Assembly (NCBI GenBank): GCA_964418125.1
Contig: CAYQKY010000020.1
Coordinates: 1 to 64,000, forward strand
Direction of reading: 5' to 3'
Source: JACJXW01 sp964418125
GTDB taxonomy: Bacteria > Bacteroidota > Bacteroidia > Chitinophagales > Saprospiraceae
DNA length: 64,000 nt
In this document: positions 8,080-19,000 of the stretch, one piece after another
How positions within the stretch are numbered: the stretch's first letter is position 1
Layout: each line of letters starts with the position of its first letter
Made by a program: the position numbers and the translations under genes
The notes under the pieces: generated by a model
Told to the model about the DNA's origin: nothing
Databases searched by the model: none
Seen by the model: the letters and a program-made list of their open reading frames with translations, nothing else

Positions 8080-9060
8080 CTAATTTACCGCCTCATACCC
8101 CTCCGGCACCTCCACTCCAAACCTTTCCGCCGCCGCCGGATTATACACCCGCTTCCGCACCTTCACCATTTCCCAACTCAGCCCTTCCGTCGAACCGGTT
8201 TTCAGATACCGGGCCGCCTGCTGGCCGGCCTGATACCCCCACTGGTACAGATCGGCCCCATAGGCGGCCACGGCGCCCCGCGCCACCAGGCCGGCCTCGC
8301 TGGTGAAGACAGGCACACCGGCCTCATTGGCGGCCTTCAGGATGGTCTCGAACGAGCCGAAGACGATGTTGTCCGGGTTGGCGAAGAAGGCGTCGATGTC
8401 CTCGTTGAGCAGGGCGCCGGCCACGAGCTGCACATCAGCCGTGGTATTGACCGGACGGGCCACCAGCTCCACCCCCAGGGCATCGGACAGGCCCTGCAGG
8501 CGGCCGTAGGCGTCGACCGACTGGGGTTCCGACTGGTTGTACAGCAGGCCTACCCGCAATTTTTCTCCTTCCGGTTGCACCAGCCTGGGGATGAGCGAAA
8601 AGGAAGTGTCGATGTAATCCAGGTCTTCGGCCACGCCGAACAGGTTATCGGGGGCATTGCCCTGGGCGTCTTCCACCTCCATACGCGCCGGCAAAGGGGA
8701 AACCATCATGAAGATGGGAATGTCTTTGGTGTTCTGTAAGGCGGCGATGGTCGACAGGGAAGGGTTGGTGGCGATGAGGCCCACCTCCTGCGTGATCATG
8801 TAGCGCACGGCCTGGGTGAGGGTGGGAATGTCGCCCTGGGCATTGCGGTAGATGAGGTTCATCGTCTGATCTTCTTCGGAGAAGCCATTTTCCTTAAGGG
8901 CGTCAAGGAAGCCGATCCGGGCCTGGGCGATGGTATTGTCCTCGAAGGCATCGACAAAGCCGACGGTGGGAACGCCTTCCTGCCTGGAATTAGTGCAGCC
9001 GGAAAGCAGCGGCAACAGCAGTAAAGGAAGCAGCCGGCAGGTATTTCTCAGGTTTTTCAT
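8080..9060 (-). CDS. ABC transporter substrate-binding lipoprotein (TrpX-like/COG2984-type)
   Basis: A 326-residue periplasmic-facing lipoprotein. The signal sequence ends LLLLPLLSGC, so Cys at about residue 22 would be lipidated. The mature part has the two-lobed layout of the ABC_sub_bind family: VGFVDAFEDNTIAQARIGFLDAL, then NPSLSTIAALQNTKDIPIFMM, then LRVGLLYNQSEPQSVDAYGRL, then NEDIDAFFANPDNIVFGSFETI. It is the first gene of the importer operon by position but is cut off from the permease by the plus-strand pair at 7186-8069. The family binds aromatic amino acids in some Firmicutes; the ligand here is open. Confidence 0.87.
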   Translation of the reverse strand: MKNLRNTCRLLPLLLLPLLSGCTNSRQEGVPTVGFVDAFEDNTIAQARIGFLDALKENGFSEEDQTMNLIYRNAQGDIPTLTQAVRYMITQEVGLIATNPSLSTIAALQNTKDIPIFMMVSPLPARMEVEDAQGNAPDNLFGVAEDLDYIDTSFSLIPRLVQPEGEKLRVGLLYNQSEPQSVDAYGRLQGLSDALGVELVARPVNTTADVQLVAGALLNEDIDAFFANPDNIVFGSFETILKAANEAGVPVFTSEAGLVARGAVAAYGADLYQWGYQAGQQAARYLKTGSTEGLSWEMVKVRKRVYNPAAAERFGVEVPEGYEAVN

Positions 9061-9179
9061 TTGTCTTGTTCAGGTATTTGATCTTGTTGAAAACGGAATT
9101 TTACTCTAATGAGTTTAAAAGTAAGCTGTATCTACCACCTGGAAAATACTATATTCGAAAAAGTAACTCAAATATTATC

Positions 9180-9626
9180 ATGGATGAATTTCTGAAAGCA
9201 GCCCTGGAGGAAGCCGAAAAAGGGTACCGGGAAGGCGGCATCCCCATCGGTTCCGTCCTTGTACACAACGGCAGGATCATCGGCCGGGGGCGCAACCAGC
9301 GGGTACAGAAAGGGAGCCCCATCCTTCACGGCGAGATGGACGCCCTGGAGAACGCCGGCCGCCTGCCCGCCTCCGTTTACCGGGAATGCATACTCTACAC
9401 CACCCTCTCGCCCTGCCCTATGTGTACAGGCGCCATCCTGCTCTACGAGATCCCCAAAGTGGTCATCGGGGAACACCGGACGTTCAGGGGCGAAGAGGAA
9501 TTACTGGCTTCCCGGGGCGTGGAAGTGGCCGTGGTGGACAGCACGGAGTGCCGGGAGCTGATGGAAAAATTCATCCGGGAGCAGCCGGGATTGTGGAGCG
9601 AGGATATCGGGGTTGATGAGGAGTGA
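9180..9626 (+). CDS. Nucleoside/cytosine deaminase family protein
   Basis: Zinc-dependent deaminase of the CDA fold, about 149 residues from the ATG at 9180 (MDEFLKAALEEAEKGYREGG). The in-frame ATG at 9066 would add 38 residues not expected for the family. Zinc and catalytic residues are seen as HGEMDALEN (His and Glu) and SPCPMCTGAILL (two Cys). The PCPMC motif and the presence of Asp after HGE-M fit the yeast cytosine deaminase/guanine deaminase group more than tRNA adenosine deaminase TadA, which usually has HAE. It probably works in nucleobase salvage. It stands alone, divergent from the ABC lipoprotein gene. Confidence 0.85.
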   Translation: MDEFLKAALEEAEKGYREGGIPIGSVLVHNGRIIGRGRNQRVQKGSPILHGEMDALENAGRLPASVYRECILYTTLSPCPMCTGAILLYEIPKVVIGEHRTFRGEEELLASRGVEVAVVDSTECRELMEKFIREQPGLWSEDIGVDEE

Positions 9627-9663
9627 TTGCTGGATGGTTGGATGGTTGGATGGTTATATTGCT
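9625..9663. repeat. GGATGGTT tandem repeat at gene end
   Basis: Three direct copies of the 8-mer GGATGGTT begin within a few bases of the deaminase stop codon and run into TTATATTGC. Degenerate relatives with the same order (GATTG, TGRATGGTT, TTATATTG) are found at 40549-40577 and, inverted, at 34922-34952. Confidence 0.65.
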
Positions 9664-9930
9664 ATGCGAATCCAGGGCTAAATGACCTGCCACGGGCCCA
9701 GCGGGCCGTAATATTGGTAGCAAGAAGCAGGAATCGTTGCTCTTGGCCCAGCGGGCCGTAATGTAAAAGGGTAATGAGCCTGAATACGAGGGTGACATTC
9801 CGGCCCTCTGGGCCTAAATCGATACTTTAGGTTTCTTTTCTACCAACATTTCGGCCCTCCGGGCCAAGTCTCGGGGTTGGAAGCTTTGTCTCCCGGAGCG
9901 GATCTATGGATTTAGCTCTGGATTCGCATA
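9663..9930. repeat. 268-bp nested inverted-repeat element with GGCCC palindromes
   Basis: The outer arms, 9663-9683 and 9910-9930, are inverted copies matching at 20 of 21 bases (core GCGAATCCAG). Inside are four short palindromes: GGCCCAGCGGGCC twice in one orientation (about 9698 and 9748) and CGGCCCTCTGGGCC / CGGCCCTCCGGGCC in the other (about 9800 and 9852). The inner pair is itself part of longer inverted arms containing ATATTGGTAG and CTACCAACAT. No reading frame is evident. It looks like a nested non-autonomous mobile or palindromic repeat. Confidence 0.7.
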
Positions 9931-10172
9931 TTGCTTTATTGTTATTGCAACGGGGCCTTGTTCAGCGTTAGACAGGTAGCCGCATCTTCAGCTAGCTGTC
10001 TAGCGTTGGACAAAATCGGAAGTCGGAAGGACTTAGGGCGTTCCGCAACCCTCTGTCTTTCAATAGTGCCCAACCTTAGAAGGCTAGCCGTATCTTCCAA
10101 AAAACCCTTGATTTTCAGTTGTTTACGAACAGTGAACACCGAAACACCGAACACCGAATCGCCCCCTGCCCG
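9931..10172. other. Non-coding stretch with degenerate repeats
   Basis: With 9627-9930 this makes a 546-base gap without a gene. It holds an inverted pair GTTAGACAG / CTGTCTAGC (about 9967-10005), a repeated phrase of the form GTAGCCGCATCTTC / CTAGCCGTATCTTC, the 20-mer GGACAAAATCGGAAGTCGGA (about 10010-10029) that recurs at about 47640, and CACCGAA-type microrepeats at 10134-10160. I see no gene in it. Confidence 0.6.
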
Positions 10173-11012
10173 TCAATACTTCACCACCACATTGAAGCCC
10201 AGCCCTACGTTGAACGGCCCCTGCCGGCCCATCTCCTTCCAATCCGACTGGCTGGCGTAGCGCAGGAAAAAGGGCCCGTTGAAGGGGCCGCCGCTGAATT
10301 GCAGGCCGTTGCTGATGTTGCCGCCCCCCATATCGCGGAGCCATTCCAGGCTCAGCAGGAAATCCGTATCCACGATAATGTTAAAATCGCTTAAGTCAAC
10401 GCTGGCTTCCCCTTCTTTGATGTCCGTCCGGATCAGCACATCTTCCCGAAGGATCTTCTCCCCGATCTTACCATCGTTAAGCTCGTAGAGGTTGACCCGG
10501 AAAAACAGAGGCCCCACATTGTTCGCCGCAATATTGAACCGGGCTTCTTTGACCCACACCTCCCTTTTAACCCTTATGGGCGCTCCGATCTCCGTGCCCG
10601 GCTCGTTGCGGATGAACGTGGCGACGACCTTTTTGGAGTCGCTGCGGTTGCCGAGCACCTTTTCTTTTCTGAACTGGCGGCGCTTTACTTCCACATCAGG
10701 CAGGGCGTATGCCTTCTCCGGCAAAGCCACTTCGTACACTGCTCCATCCGGGAATTCCGCCAGGGCAACCTCCCTGCTTTCATAACCGACAGCGGATATT
10801 TTCAGCCTGCCGCCCTGGCCTCTCACGCTCAAGGAGAACAGGCCAGCTTCATCACTCACCGTGCCGTTCCGCCCCTCAACCACCCCCACATTGGCATACC
10901 CGATGGGATCGCCGGCTGTATCTACCACTTTTCCGCGAATTACCGGCTGTGCTTCCGTCGCAAGGCACATCAGGAAGAAAACAACCGCAATGAGGACAGC
11001 TAATGGTTTCAT
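10173..11012 (-). CDS. Secreted protein with carboxypeptidase-regulatory-like domain
   Basis: A 279-residue exported protein. The signal peptide ends near ATEAQP (about residue 21). Residues about 23-95 form a CarboxypepD_reg-like (transthyretin-type) beta-sandwich: VIRGKVVDTAGDPIGYANVGV, then GTVSDEAGLFSLSV, then LKISAVGYESREV. The remaining 180 residues are beta-rich with no family I recognise (EVWVKEARFNIAANNVGPLFFRVNLYEL). Many Bacteroidota envelope proteins of this type exist, some next to TonB receptors, but no receptor is present here. Its job is unknown; a role in the cell envelope is likely. Confidence 0.75.
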   Translation of the reverse strand: MKPLAVLIAVVFFLMCLATEAQPVIRGKVVDTAGDPIGYANVGVVEGRNGTVSDEAGLFSLSVRGQGGRLKISAVGYESREVALAEFPDGAVYEVALPEKAYALPDVEVKRRQFRKEKVLGNRSDSKKVVATFIRNEPGTEIGAPIRVKREVWVKEARFNIAANNVGPLFFRVNLYELNDGKIGEKILREDVLIRTDIKEGEASVDLSDFNIIVDTDFLLSLEWLRDMGGGNISNGLQFSGGPFNGPFFLRYASQSDWKEMGRQGPFNVGLGFNVVVKY

Positions 11013-11078
11013 GTTATCAGAGATCTTGCGTTGAATAATGAAGTTTACCCAGACAAAACGCGGAAAGAGTGCGGCGGA

Positions 11079-11723
11079 TTATTCTCCTCCCTTACCTATC
11101 ACCATCAGGTGGTAATCAAAGATAAAGCCCGGCTTTAGCCGCACTACCCGTTCCACCCGCAGCCCCCTCGATTCCACCAGGCTCCGGTACTCCTCCAGGC
11201 TGTACTGATGGGGGTGCAGCACATCGCCCGGCAACAGCTGAAACGCTTTTTTCAGGAACAGGTGATTGTGAGCGTCAACGGAAAGCAGCAGCTTGCCGCC
11301 CGGCTTCAGGGCGCCGGCCAGCACATCCAGCGACCGGCCCAGGTCGGCCACGTGGTTGATGGCATTGAGGCAGAAAACGGCATCGTAAAAAACCGGCGGC
11401 TGAAAATTTTCCAGCGGTTGATTAAAGAACCGGACATGGGGATAGCGGGAGGGATCGAAATAGGGCAAACCGGACCGGTAAGCATCCAGCAGCGGGTCGA
11501 CGGCATGGACCTGCTGCTCCTTGAGGAAAAGGAAGATGCCCGCCGGGCCACAGCCGGCATCCAGGACGAGGGCTCCGGGAGAAGGCTCGTACCCGGCTGC
11601 ATGCAGAACCCTATGCCAGTATTCCTTCTTCCGCCGGAGGTACTCCTCCGGGTCCTTGCCCCGAAGATAGGCGCGCCACCAGCGGATCTCCGCTGCCTGA
11701 GCGATCCTCCAGCGTAAATTCAT
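11079..11723 (-). CDS. Class I SAM-dependent methyltransferase
   Basis: A 214-residue methyltransferase. Motif I is LVLDAGCGPAG at about residues 53-63, followed by VHAVDPLLDAY; motif IV lies in YDAVFCLNAINHVAD and motif VI in LKPGGKLLLSVDAH. The N-terminus (RWRIAQAAEIRWWRAYL) is rich in Trp and Arg. Substrate unknown; lipid or small-molecule methylation is typical of similar short enzymes. It follows the preceding secreted-protein gene on the same strand with a 66-base gap, but the two have no obvious shared role. Confidence 0.82.
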   Translation of the reverse strand: MNLRWRIAQAAEIRWWRAYLRGKDPEEYLRRKKEYWHRVLHAAGYEPSPGALVLDAGCGPAGIFLFLKEQQVHAVDPLLDAYRSGLPYFDPSRYPHVRFFNQPLENFQPPVFYDAVFCLNAINHVADLGRSLDVLAGALKPGGKLLLSVDAHNHLFLKKAFQLLPGDVLHPHQYSLEEYRSLVESRGLRVERVVRLKPGFIFDYHLMVIGKGGE

Positions 11724-11840
11724 GTCGTTTTTTGTGCTAAAGGTAAAACTATCCGGGCCCGGATCCTGAAAAATGAGCCCTTTTACCTGCCAGGATGAAG
11801 ATACAAAGTCTGGTTTTAATGATTTCCCATCCTAAAAGGG

Positions 11841-11848
11841 TATTTTTG
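11841..11848 (+). promoter_or_regulatory. -7 element TATTTTTG, Smr-domain gene
   Basis: TATTTTTG matches TAnnTTTG, 48 bases before the start of the DUF2027/Smr gene, and is identical to the element before the DUF4240 gene. No clear -33 TTTG is seen. Confidence 0.45.
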
Positions 11849-11896
11849 AACCGCACAGACAATGGGGTGTTCTATCCCCATATCAACCATTAAACC

Positions 11897-12940
11897 ATGC
11901 TGTTCGCCGTCGGTACAAGGGTTCGCTTCCTGCACTCCAGGGATGAAGGCGTTGTCACAGGCCTGCTCGACAACGGCATGGTCAGCGTATTGCTCGACGA
12001 CAGCGACTTCGAGATCCCTGCCTTCATCGATGACCTGATGCGGGCGGAAGATTTCCGGGACACCCATCCTTCAGTGAAAGCCAAGATCGTCCCCGGGAAG
12101 CAGGAGCCCAAAGAACAACGGCCGGACCGCCCACCTATAGAAACGCAGTACGCAATCCTGAAAACCTTTGGCATACAACTGGCTTTTGACCCCGTCCTCA
12201 ATCCGCAGGGGCATGCCGAAAAGTACGGGGTCATTCTCATCAATGACACCCAATATGACGCTATCATCGGCCTGGAATTGTACCTCAACGGAAACCTGAG
12301 CCTTCGGTATAACGGTAAACTTGCCAATGTTTCTACCCTGCCGGTGGGCGAGCTGCTTTTCGACCAGCTCAACGACAGCCCGGTGTTCGAGGTGGATTGC
12401 TGGCGCATTACCACCCAGGGCACCGGCAGCAGGATGCACAAGACCCTGCGCCTGAAGCCCAAGCAGTTCTTCAGCAAGGTAAAGACCGCCCCCCTGCTCA
12501 ATAAACGGGTTCACCTTTTTCGGCTTTTCGAAACGCTGAAGGGCAGGGTAGAACCAAAGGAAGAAGACCTGCAGGCTTACACCCGCCGCAACCTGCGGCC
12601 GTCAGCCCAGTGGCTGGACATCCGAGAACACCTGCCGCATGAGGTGGTCGAACTGGCTGAGTTCGTCCCCGAACTCGACCTCCATATCGAAAACCTCACT
12701 CCTGATTACAAAAAGCTGAGTAAGGCCGAGATCCTGAGGCTCCAGCTCTCCCACTTCGAATCTTACATCGATAAAGCCATCCGCCTCGGCGTGGAGCGCG
12801 TTTTCATTATCCACGGCGTCGGAAAAGGGCGCCTGAGAGACGCCATCGCCAGCCGCCTGCTGCAAATGCCGGAAGTACAAACATTCCGCAACGAATTCCA
12901 TCCCCGGTATGGGTATGGGGCGACGGAGGTGGTGTTCTGA
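11897..12940 (+). CDS. DUF2027 and Smr domain protein (MutS2-related C-terminus)
   Basis: A 347-residue soluble protein. The first 55 residues (AVGTRVRFLHSRDEGVVTGLLDNGMVSVLLDD) form an SH3/KOW-like barrel typical of DUF2027 proteins; the centre is a beta-rich DUF2027 region; residues about 250-347 are an Smr domain, with DLHIENLT and the HGVGKGRLRDAI motif (usual form HGxGxGxLR). Smr domains bind or nick structured nucleic acids and in some proteins cleave stalled-ribosome mRNA. Here there is no MutS ATPase part, so a nucleic-acid-binding or nuclease role apart from mismatch repair is likely. The family is common in Bacteroidota. Confidence 0.83.
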   Translation: MLFAVGTRVRFLHSRDEGVVTGLLDNGMVSVLLDDSDFEIPAFIDDLMRAEDFRDTHPSVKAKIVPGKQEPKEQRPDRPPIETQYAILKTFGIQLAFDPVLNPQGHAEKYGVILINDTQYDAIIGLELYLNGNLSLRYNGKLANVSTLPVGELLFDQLNDSPVFEVDCWRITTQGTGSRMHKTLRLKPKQFFSKVKTAPLLNKRVHLFRLFETLKGRVEPKEEDLQAYTRRNLRPSAQWLDIREHLPHEVVELAEFVPELDLHIENLTPDYKKLSKAEILRLQLSHFESYIDKAIRLGVERVFIIHGVGKGRLRDAIASRLLQMPEVQTFRNEFHPRYGYGATEVVF

Positions 12941-13045
12941 TTAGTGTATCTGGGAGCAGTGTAGCAGGGGGCAATGCTCCAGAGGCTGCAACCAGCCTAC
13001 CTGACACACTACTCCATACTCTCTGAAACACTATCTTCAGAACGC

Positions 13046-16000
13046 CTACCGCATCAACACCACATCCCCTTTGAAGATCTCCACCACGCCATCCACAAAC
13101 TCCACTTCGGCAAACCAGGTGAACACCGCGCCATTGAACAATTCCGTTCGATAGGTGCCATCCCAGCCGGATGAAGGGTCATTGGGCAGGAAGTTATAGA
13201 TCTCAAATACCGGTTCTCCCCAGCGGTTATAGATTTCGAAGGACCGGATACTGGTAACCTCCGGGCCGGCATAGGGCAGAAAAACGTCATTCTTCCCGTC
13301 CCCGTTTGGAGAAAAGACATTCGGCACGTAGAGCCTTCGCGTCTTATCCAGAAAAAGGATCACCTGGTCGGTGGCGACGCAGCCATTCTCATCGATCACC
13401 TCGATGAAGTAGGAACCGGAGGTTGAGGGCCTCACCGTCGGCCGCAGGCAGTCGCGGCAGGAGAGGCTGTCCGCAGCATTCCAGCTCAGGGCGGCGATCT
13501 CGCTTTCGTCTATATTCACCCTGGCCAGCAGTTCCACTGCCTCGCCCAGCTTGACGGTGCGGTCTTCTCCCAGGTCGACCATCAGGTCATTGCCTTCTTC
13601 GAGGGCGGCCTCCAGTTCGTACTCGCACCCGGTAGCGTCCTGTACGCGCACGGAATACCTTCCGGCCGACAGGTTCGGGAAAACGGACTGGTTGTTCAGC
13701 GGCTGCCCGTCAAAACTGTACAGGTAGGGAGGCGTACCACCCACTATCCCGCCGATGATCACGCTGCCGTCGGCATCGCCGAAACAGGTGGGATCATCGA
13801 GGACCAGGTTGATGCCGGATGGAGCGGCCGCATTCTGGCTGACCTCTACAGCATCGGTATTGGTGCAGCCATTACTGATATCGGTGACTATGATAAAGTA
13901 TGTACCGGGTTGGCCGGCCGTGTAATTCAGGCCGGAACCCACTATGCTGTCCGGCTGCCCGAAAGCCCACTGGTAAACATACTGGCTCCCGGCGGAAGAG
14001 CCCGAGCCGCTCAAAGGAACAGTGGGGTTGAGGCAGTCGATTTCCTGAGCGGCGCCGGCGTCCGCCACCGGGACTTCGACATCCTGGGTGACCAGAACGG
14101 AATCGGTGCTGCTGCAGCCATTTTCCGTATTGGTTACCATGATGACATAAGTGCCGGGTTCATCAACATCCGGATTCAGGCTGCCGCCACCGTTGAGGAT
14201 ACTGCCGGAAGTGGTGGCCCAGCTGTAAACAACCGACTGCCCTTCCTGAGAGCCCGTACCATCCAGGCTGACGGTATTCACCTCACAATCCAGGTGCTGC
14301 GGCGGCCCGGCTTCTGCACTGGGGTATTCGAAATTCTCCGCAACTTCCACACTGCCAAGCGCATCACAACCGCTATCGGTATCGGTTACCAACAAAGAAT
14401 AGGCGCCGGCGGCTGTAGCGTTCAGGGTAAGGCCCTGGTTGCTCAGCGGTTCCATATTGCCGTCGAACCACTGATAGGCATAGTCCGGCCCCGTTGAGGA
14501 ATTGCCGGCATCGACCACTACTGAAGGTGTCACACAGTCCAGTACATCCAGCACCTCGAGGGCCACAACAGGATCATCGGTATCGTCCGCAACTTCCACT
14601 ACCGATGGTTCGGAGTCACAGCCCAGTGTGGTATTGACCGCGGCCAGGGTATACTCGCCGGGCACACTGACTGTTGGGAATTGTTCATTTTCATTGGAAG
14701 CATCGATACCAGGCCCGGACCACTGGTAGATGATAGTGGCGCCCTGGCTGGAACCATTGCCGCCCAGCGTCACTTCCGAAGAATAGCAGTTGATAACCTG
14801 GGGCTGGCCGGCATCCGCCTGGGGCTGCGGGATCCGGGTAGTGCTCACCGCCTGCTGGCTGGTGCAGCCGAAGCTGTTGGTAACCGTCAGGCCGTAATTG
14901 CCGGGCGACTGTACAGTAATGGAAGGCTCCTGGGCGCCATTAGACCAAAGGTAAGCGGCAAAACCCGCCGGCGCCGACAGGGTTGTGGCGTCGCCTTCGC
15001 AGAAACTAAGATCACCGGAGATCTGGAACACAGGCAGGGGGTTTTCCTGTACCACTACGCTTGCCGTTTCCTCACAGCCGTTTACGTCTGTGATAGACAC
15101 GCTGTACGAACCGGGCTGGCTGGCCGTTATCTCCGGCCCGAAGGCGCCGGTCGACCAGTTATAGTTTGTAAAGTTACCGCCCGTAACCGAGAGGTTGGTG
15201 AAACTACCGGCGCAGTACTCGGGCACTCCTTCTATTGCCGGCACGGGGGCGGGATATTCACCAACTTCCACCGTTGCATCTCCCGTACAACCGGAAGCAT
15301 CCGTCACCGTCACGGAATACGTGCCCGGGCTGTCGGCCACCAGCAACTGCCCGGTGGTATTATCCGACCACTGATAGGTTTGGAAGCCCTCTCCGGCATC
15401 GAGGGTAGTGGAAGTTCCCGGGCAGAAGGACTGCGGGCCGGTAATGACGGGGTTAAGTTCCACATCCTCGGTTACCTGTACTTCGGCGCTCCCCACACAA
15501 CCGTTGGCGTCGGTAACGGTCAGGCCATAGAGGCCGGCCTGGTTTACCTGCAGCGTCGGAGCAGTGCTGCCTCCCGTCCAGTTGTAAGAGGAGTACTGGC
15601 CGCCGGCGTTCAGCGTGGTGAACCCACCGATGCAATAACTCGTCGACCCGCCGATATTAACTAAAGGTAAGGGGTTCTCCGTTACCGAAAAGCTGTTGGT
15701 GGTGTTACAGCCATTCGCGTCTGTGGCCGTCAGGCTGTAAACCCCACCGCTGCTTACTGTAATGGAAGGCTGGGTACCACCGTTCGACCAGGTGTAACTG
15801 TCAAATCCGGAGCTGGCCTGCAGGCTGGCCGTCTCTCCTGCGCAGAAGGCATTGTCTCCGCTGATCTGGGGCGGGCTCACTGCATAGGCTTCTACATTTG
15901 CCTCCGCCGAAGTCTGGCAACCGTTATTGTCAGTGACGGTCAGCCCATAGGCTCCGTCCGCATTTACCGTTATGCTGCTGCTCACAGCCCCGTTAGACCA

Positions 16001-19000
16001 CAGGTAGCTGGAAAAACCGGCTTCCCCGTTGAGGGAAGTGCTCTCTCCCGGGCAGTAATTGAGGCTGCCGCTGATCTCCGGCGGGCTGGTGGGAAAATGA
16101 ACGACGTCCACCGAAGCACTGCCTTCACAACCGAAGCCATCGGTAACCGTCAGGCTGTAGATGCCCGGCTGATCAACAGTAGTGAAGGCTGCTGTTGTTC
16201 CATCAGACCACAAATAGGCAGCATAGTTATTGCCGATATTCAGTTCCGCCGACCCTTCCGGGCAGAACATGGTTTCGCCGCTGATCACCGGTGTGGGGGC
16301 GGGGGCCTCTTCCACCTCGAGGGTAGCTGAACCCTGGCAGCCATTGGAATCAGTGACGGTGACGGTATAAGCGCCCGCCTGGGTAACCGTAAGCTGCTGT
16401 GTGGAATCGCTGCCCGGCCAGGCATAGGCCACATAACCGCCACCGGCATCGAGGGTGGTGGAAGTTCCTTCACAGAAGAAGTCCTCGCCGGTAATGGTGG
16501 GTTGAGGAAGGGGAAGTTCCGCAATGTTTACACTGGAAGTGCCCTCACATCCATTATTGTCGACAACGGTAAGGCTGATAGCGCCAGGAGCAGATACCGT
16601 TGCCGAAGGGCCGCTAGAACCGTTCGACCAGGAATAGCTCTGATATCCGGATTCTGCCTGGAGGGTTGTTGAGGTGCCCGCACAGTAATCGAGAACACCG
16701 GTAATCTCAGGCTGCAATTCGGGAATTTCGGCAACGGTAACTGAAGCATTGCTGGAACAGCCATTCGCGTCCGTAACCGTCAGGCTGTAATCACCGGCCT
16801 GATTGACGCTAACCGAAGGTTGGGTGCTGCCGGTTGACCAGGCATACCCGGCAAAGCCGGGTTCTCCGCTCAGGGTAGTGGCGCCATCGGTACAGAATTC
16901 AAGCAGGCCGTTGATATTGGCGACGGGCAAGGGGTTTTCGACAACGGTTACCACCTGTTCACTGGAACAACCATTGCTGTCTGTAACCATAAGCGACACC
17001 TGCCCGGGAGCGGAGGCCGTAATTACAGAGCTGGTATCCCCTGTACTCCACAAATAACCTGTATATCCAGCCGGGGCCTGTAAGCTGGTAGAAGCGGTTT
17101 CACAGTATTGCAGTTCGCCGGAGATGCTGAAATCGGGCAGGGCGTTTTCCACTACCGTAATGCTGCCGGCGCCGGTACAACCATTATTATCCGTAACCGT
17201 GTAGGCATAATCGCCGGGAGCGCTCACCCGGATCAGGCTGTCGGCGCTTCCCCCATCCCATTGATAAGCGGCGAAACCTGCCGGCGCGGAAAGCGTAGCG
17301 GTATCCCCCTGGCAATATTCCACCTCTATTCCGGTAGGCGGCGAGGGGGCGCTGAATTCCTGTATACTGATGGAGGCGGCGCCTTCACAACCATTGGCAT
17401 CCGTTACAGTGACGCTGTAATCGCCGGAACCAGGTATGGAAATGGAATCTGTTGCTTCGCCGGACGACCAGTTGTAGGCCTGGTACTGGCCGCTCAGAGT
17501 AAGGGTTGCACCATTGCCCGGACAAAGGCCGGCCGGCCCCATGATCGCCGGTGCAGGGTTACTGTTTTCCAACACTTCAATGGAAGCCGTACCCTGGCAT
17601 CCGACAGCATCCGTCACGGTAACGGTATATGTGCCGCCGACATTGGCGTCAATGACCGGCCCGGAGCCGTTATTTGACCACTGATAGGCCGAGAAACCGG
17701 AAGTCGCGATCAGTTGGGTGGATTCACCCGCGCAGATCGCCGTGTCTCCGTTGATCTCCGGCATGGGGCCGGGAGCTGCCGTCACCTCTACTGTACTGGA
17801 GCCCGTACACCCCTGGGCATTGGTAACGGTGACCGAATATGAACCCGGAGTATTGGCTGTTATTATGGAGTTGGAGCTGCCGGTCGACCACTGATAGGAA
17901 GTGAAGGCCGCTCCGGCATCAAGAGTAGTTGAGTTGCCCGGGCAAATGGCCAGGTTGCCGGTAATGGAAGGTTCCGGAGGCAGGACGGGGCTGACGGTAA
18001 AGGAGGCCGTGCCCGTGCACCCCTGGTTATCTTCCACGGTAACGCTATAGGTTCCAGGAGCGGTAACGGTATTGATCTGTTCCTGAGACCCGTTGTTCCA
18101 TTGATAGGAGGCGTACCCGCCTCCGGCGTTGATATCGGCCGATTGCCCCGGGCAGATGGTATTGTCTCCGGTGGGGGTGACCAAGAGGTCGGGCGACAGC
18201 TGGATCATGATCTGCCCTGTTCCCTGGCAACCGTTCTGAGTTACCGTCACCTGGTAGATGCCCGGGCCGGTGACGGCGGCCAGTTGGTTGGGGCTGCCGG
18301 TAGACCAAAGGTAGGAATCATAACCGGCGCCGGCGTTGAGGATAGCATCCCCATTGACGCAGAGGCTCGCCGGGCCTGTAATGTTGGGAATGGGAACAGG
18401 CAATTGGGATACCGTGTAGGAAGCCGTTCCCTGACACCCCTGGCTGTTCGTAACCGTAACAGTATAGGTTCCGGCAGTATTGACCGTAATATTGGGCCCG
18501 CTCTGGTTGTTCGACCAGGAATACCCGGAAAAGCCGGGAGTGGCGGAAAGAGTCGTCGGCTCGCCCTGGCAGATCACATTGTTGCCGGAAATGGCAGGCA
18601 TCGGATTGGCGCTGGCATTGACCGTCACGGTAGCTTCATCAATACACCCGTTCTGGTCTACGGAGATTGTATACTGGAAAGTTCCGGAGACACCGTTGGG
18701 TATGGTTACCGTAGGGTTAGCGATAAAGGGGTTGTTGAGGTAAGCATCGCCCCCGTTGGTGCCGGTCCAGGTGATGGACGGCGTCCCGGTGGCGCCACTG
18801 ATGGTACCCTGCAAGGTGACCGGGCCGCTACCCGCACAGAGGGTATAGTTGGGCGAGTAGTTGAGGGCAACGCTGCAGGGAGGCGTTGCGGTGCAATCCA
18901 GATAAGGCGCTGCCGAGCCACCCCAGTTCATGTTGAAACTGGTATTGTTGCTGGAAAAATTATCGACGACCAGATAAAAACCCTGGCCGGGTTGCACCTG

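Noticed and set aside
12949..12983. Terminator between the Smr gene and the first giant gene (TCTGGGAGCA / TGCTCCAGA)
   Set aside because: The stem has a bulge and there is no T-run on either strand.
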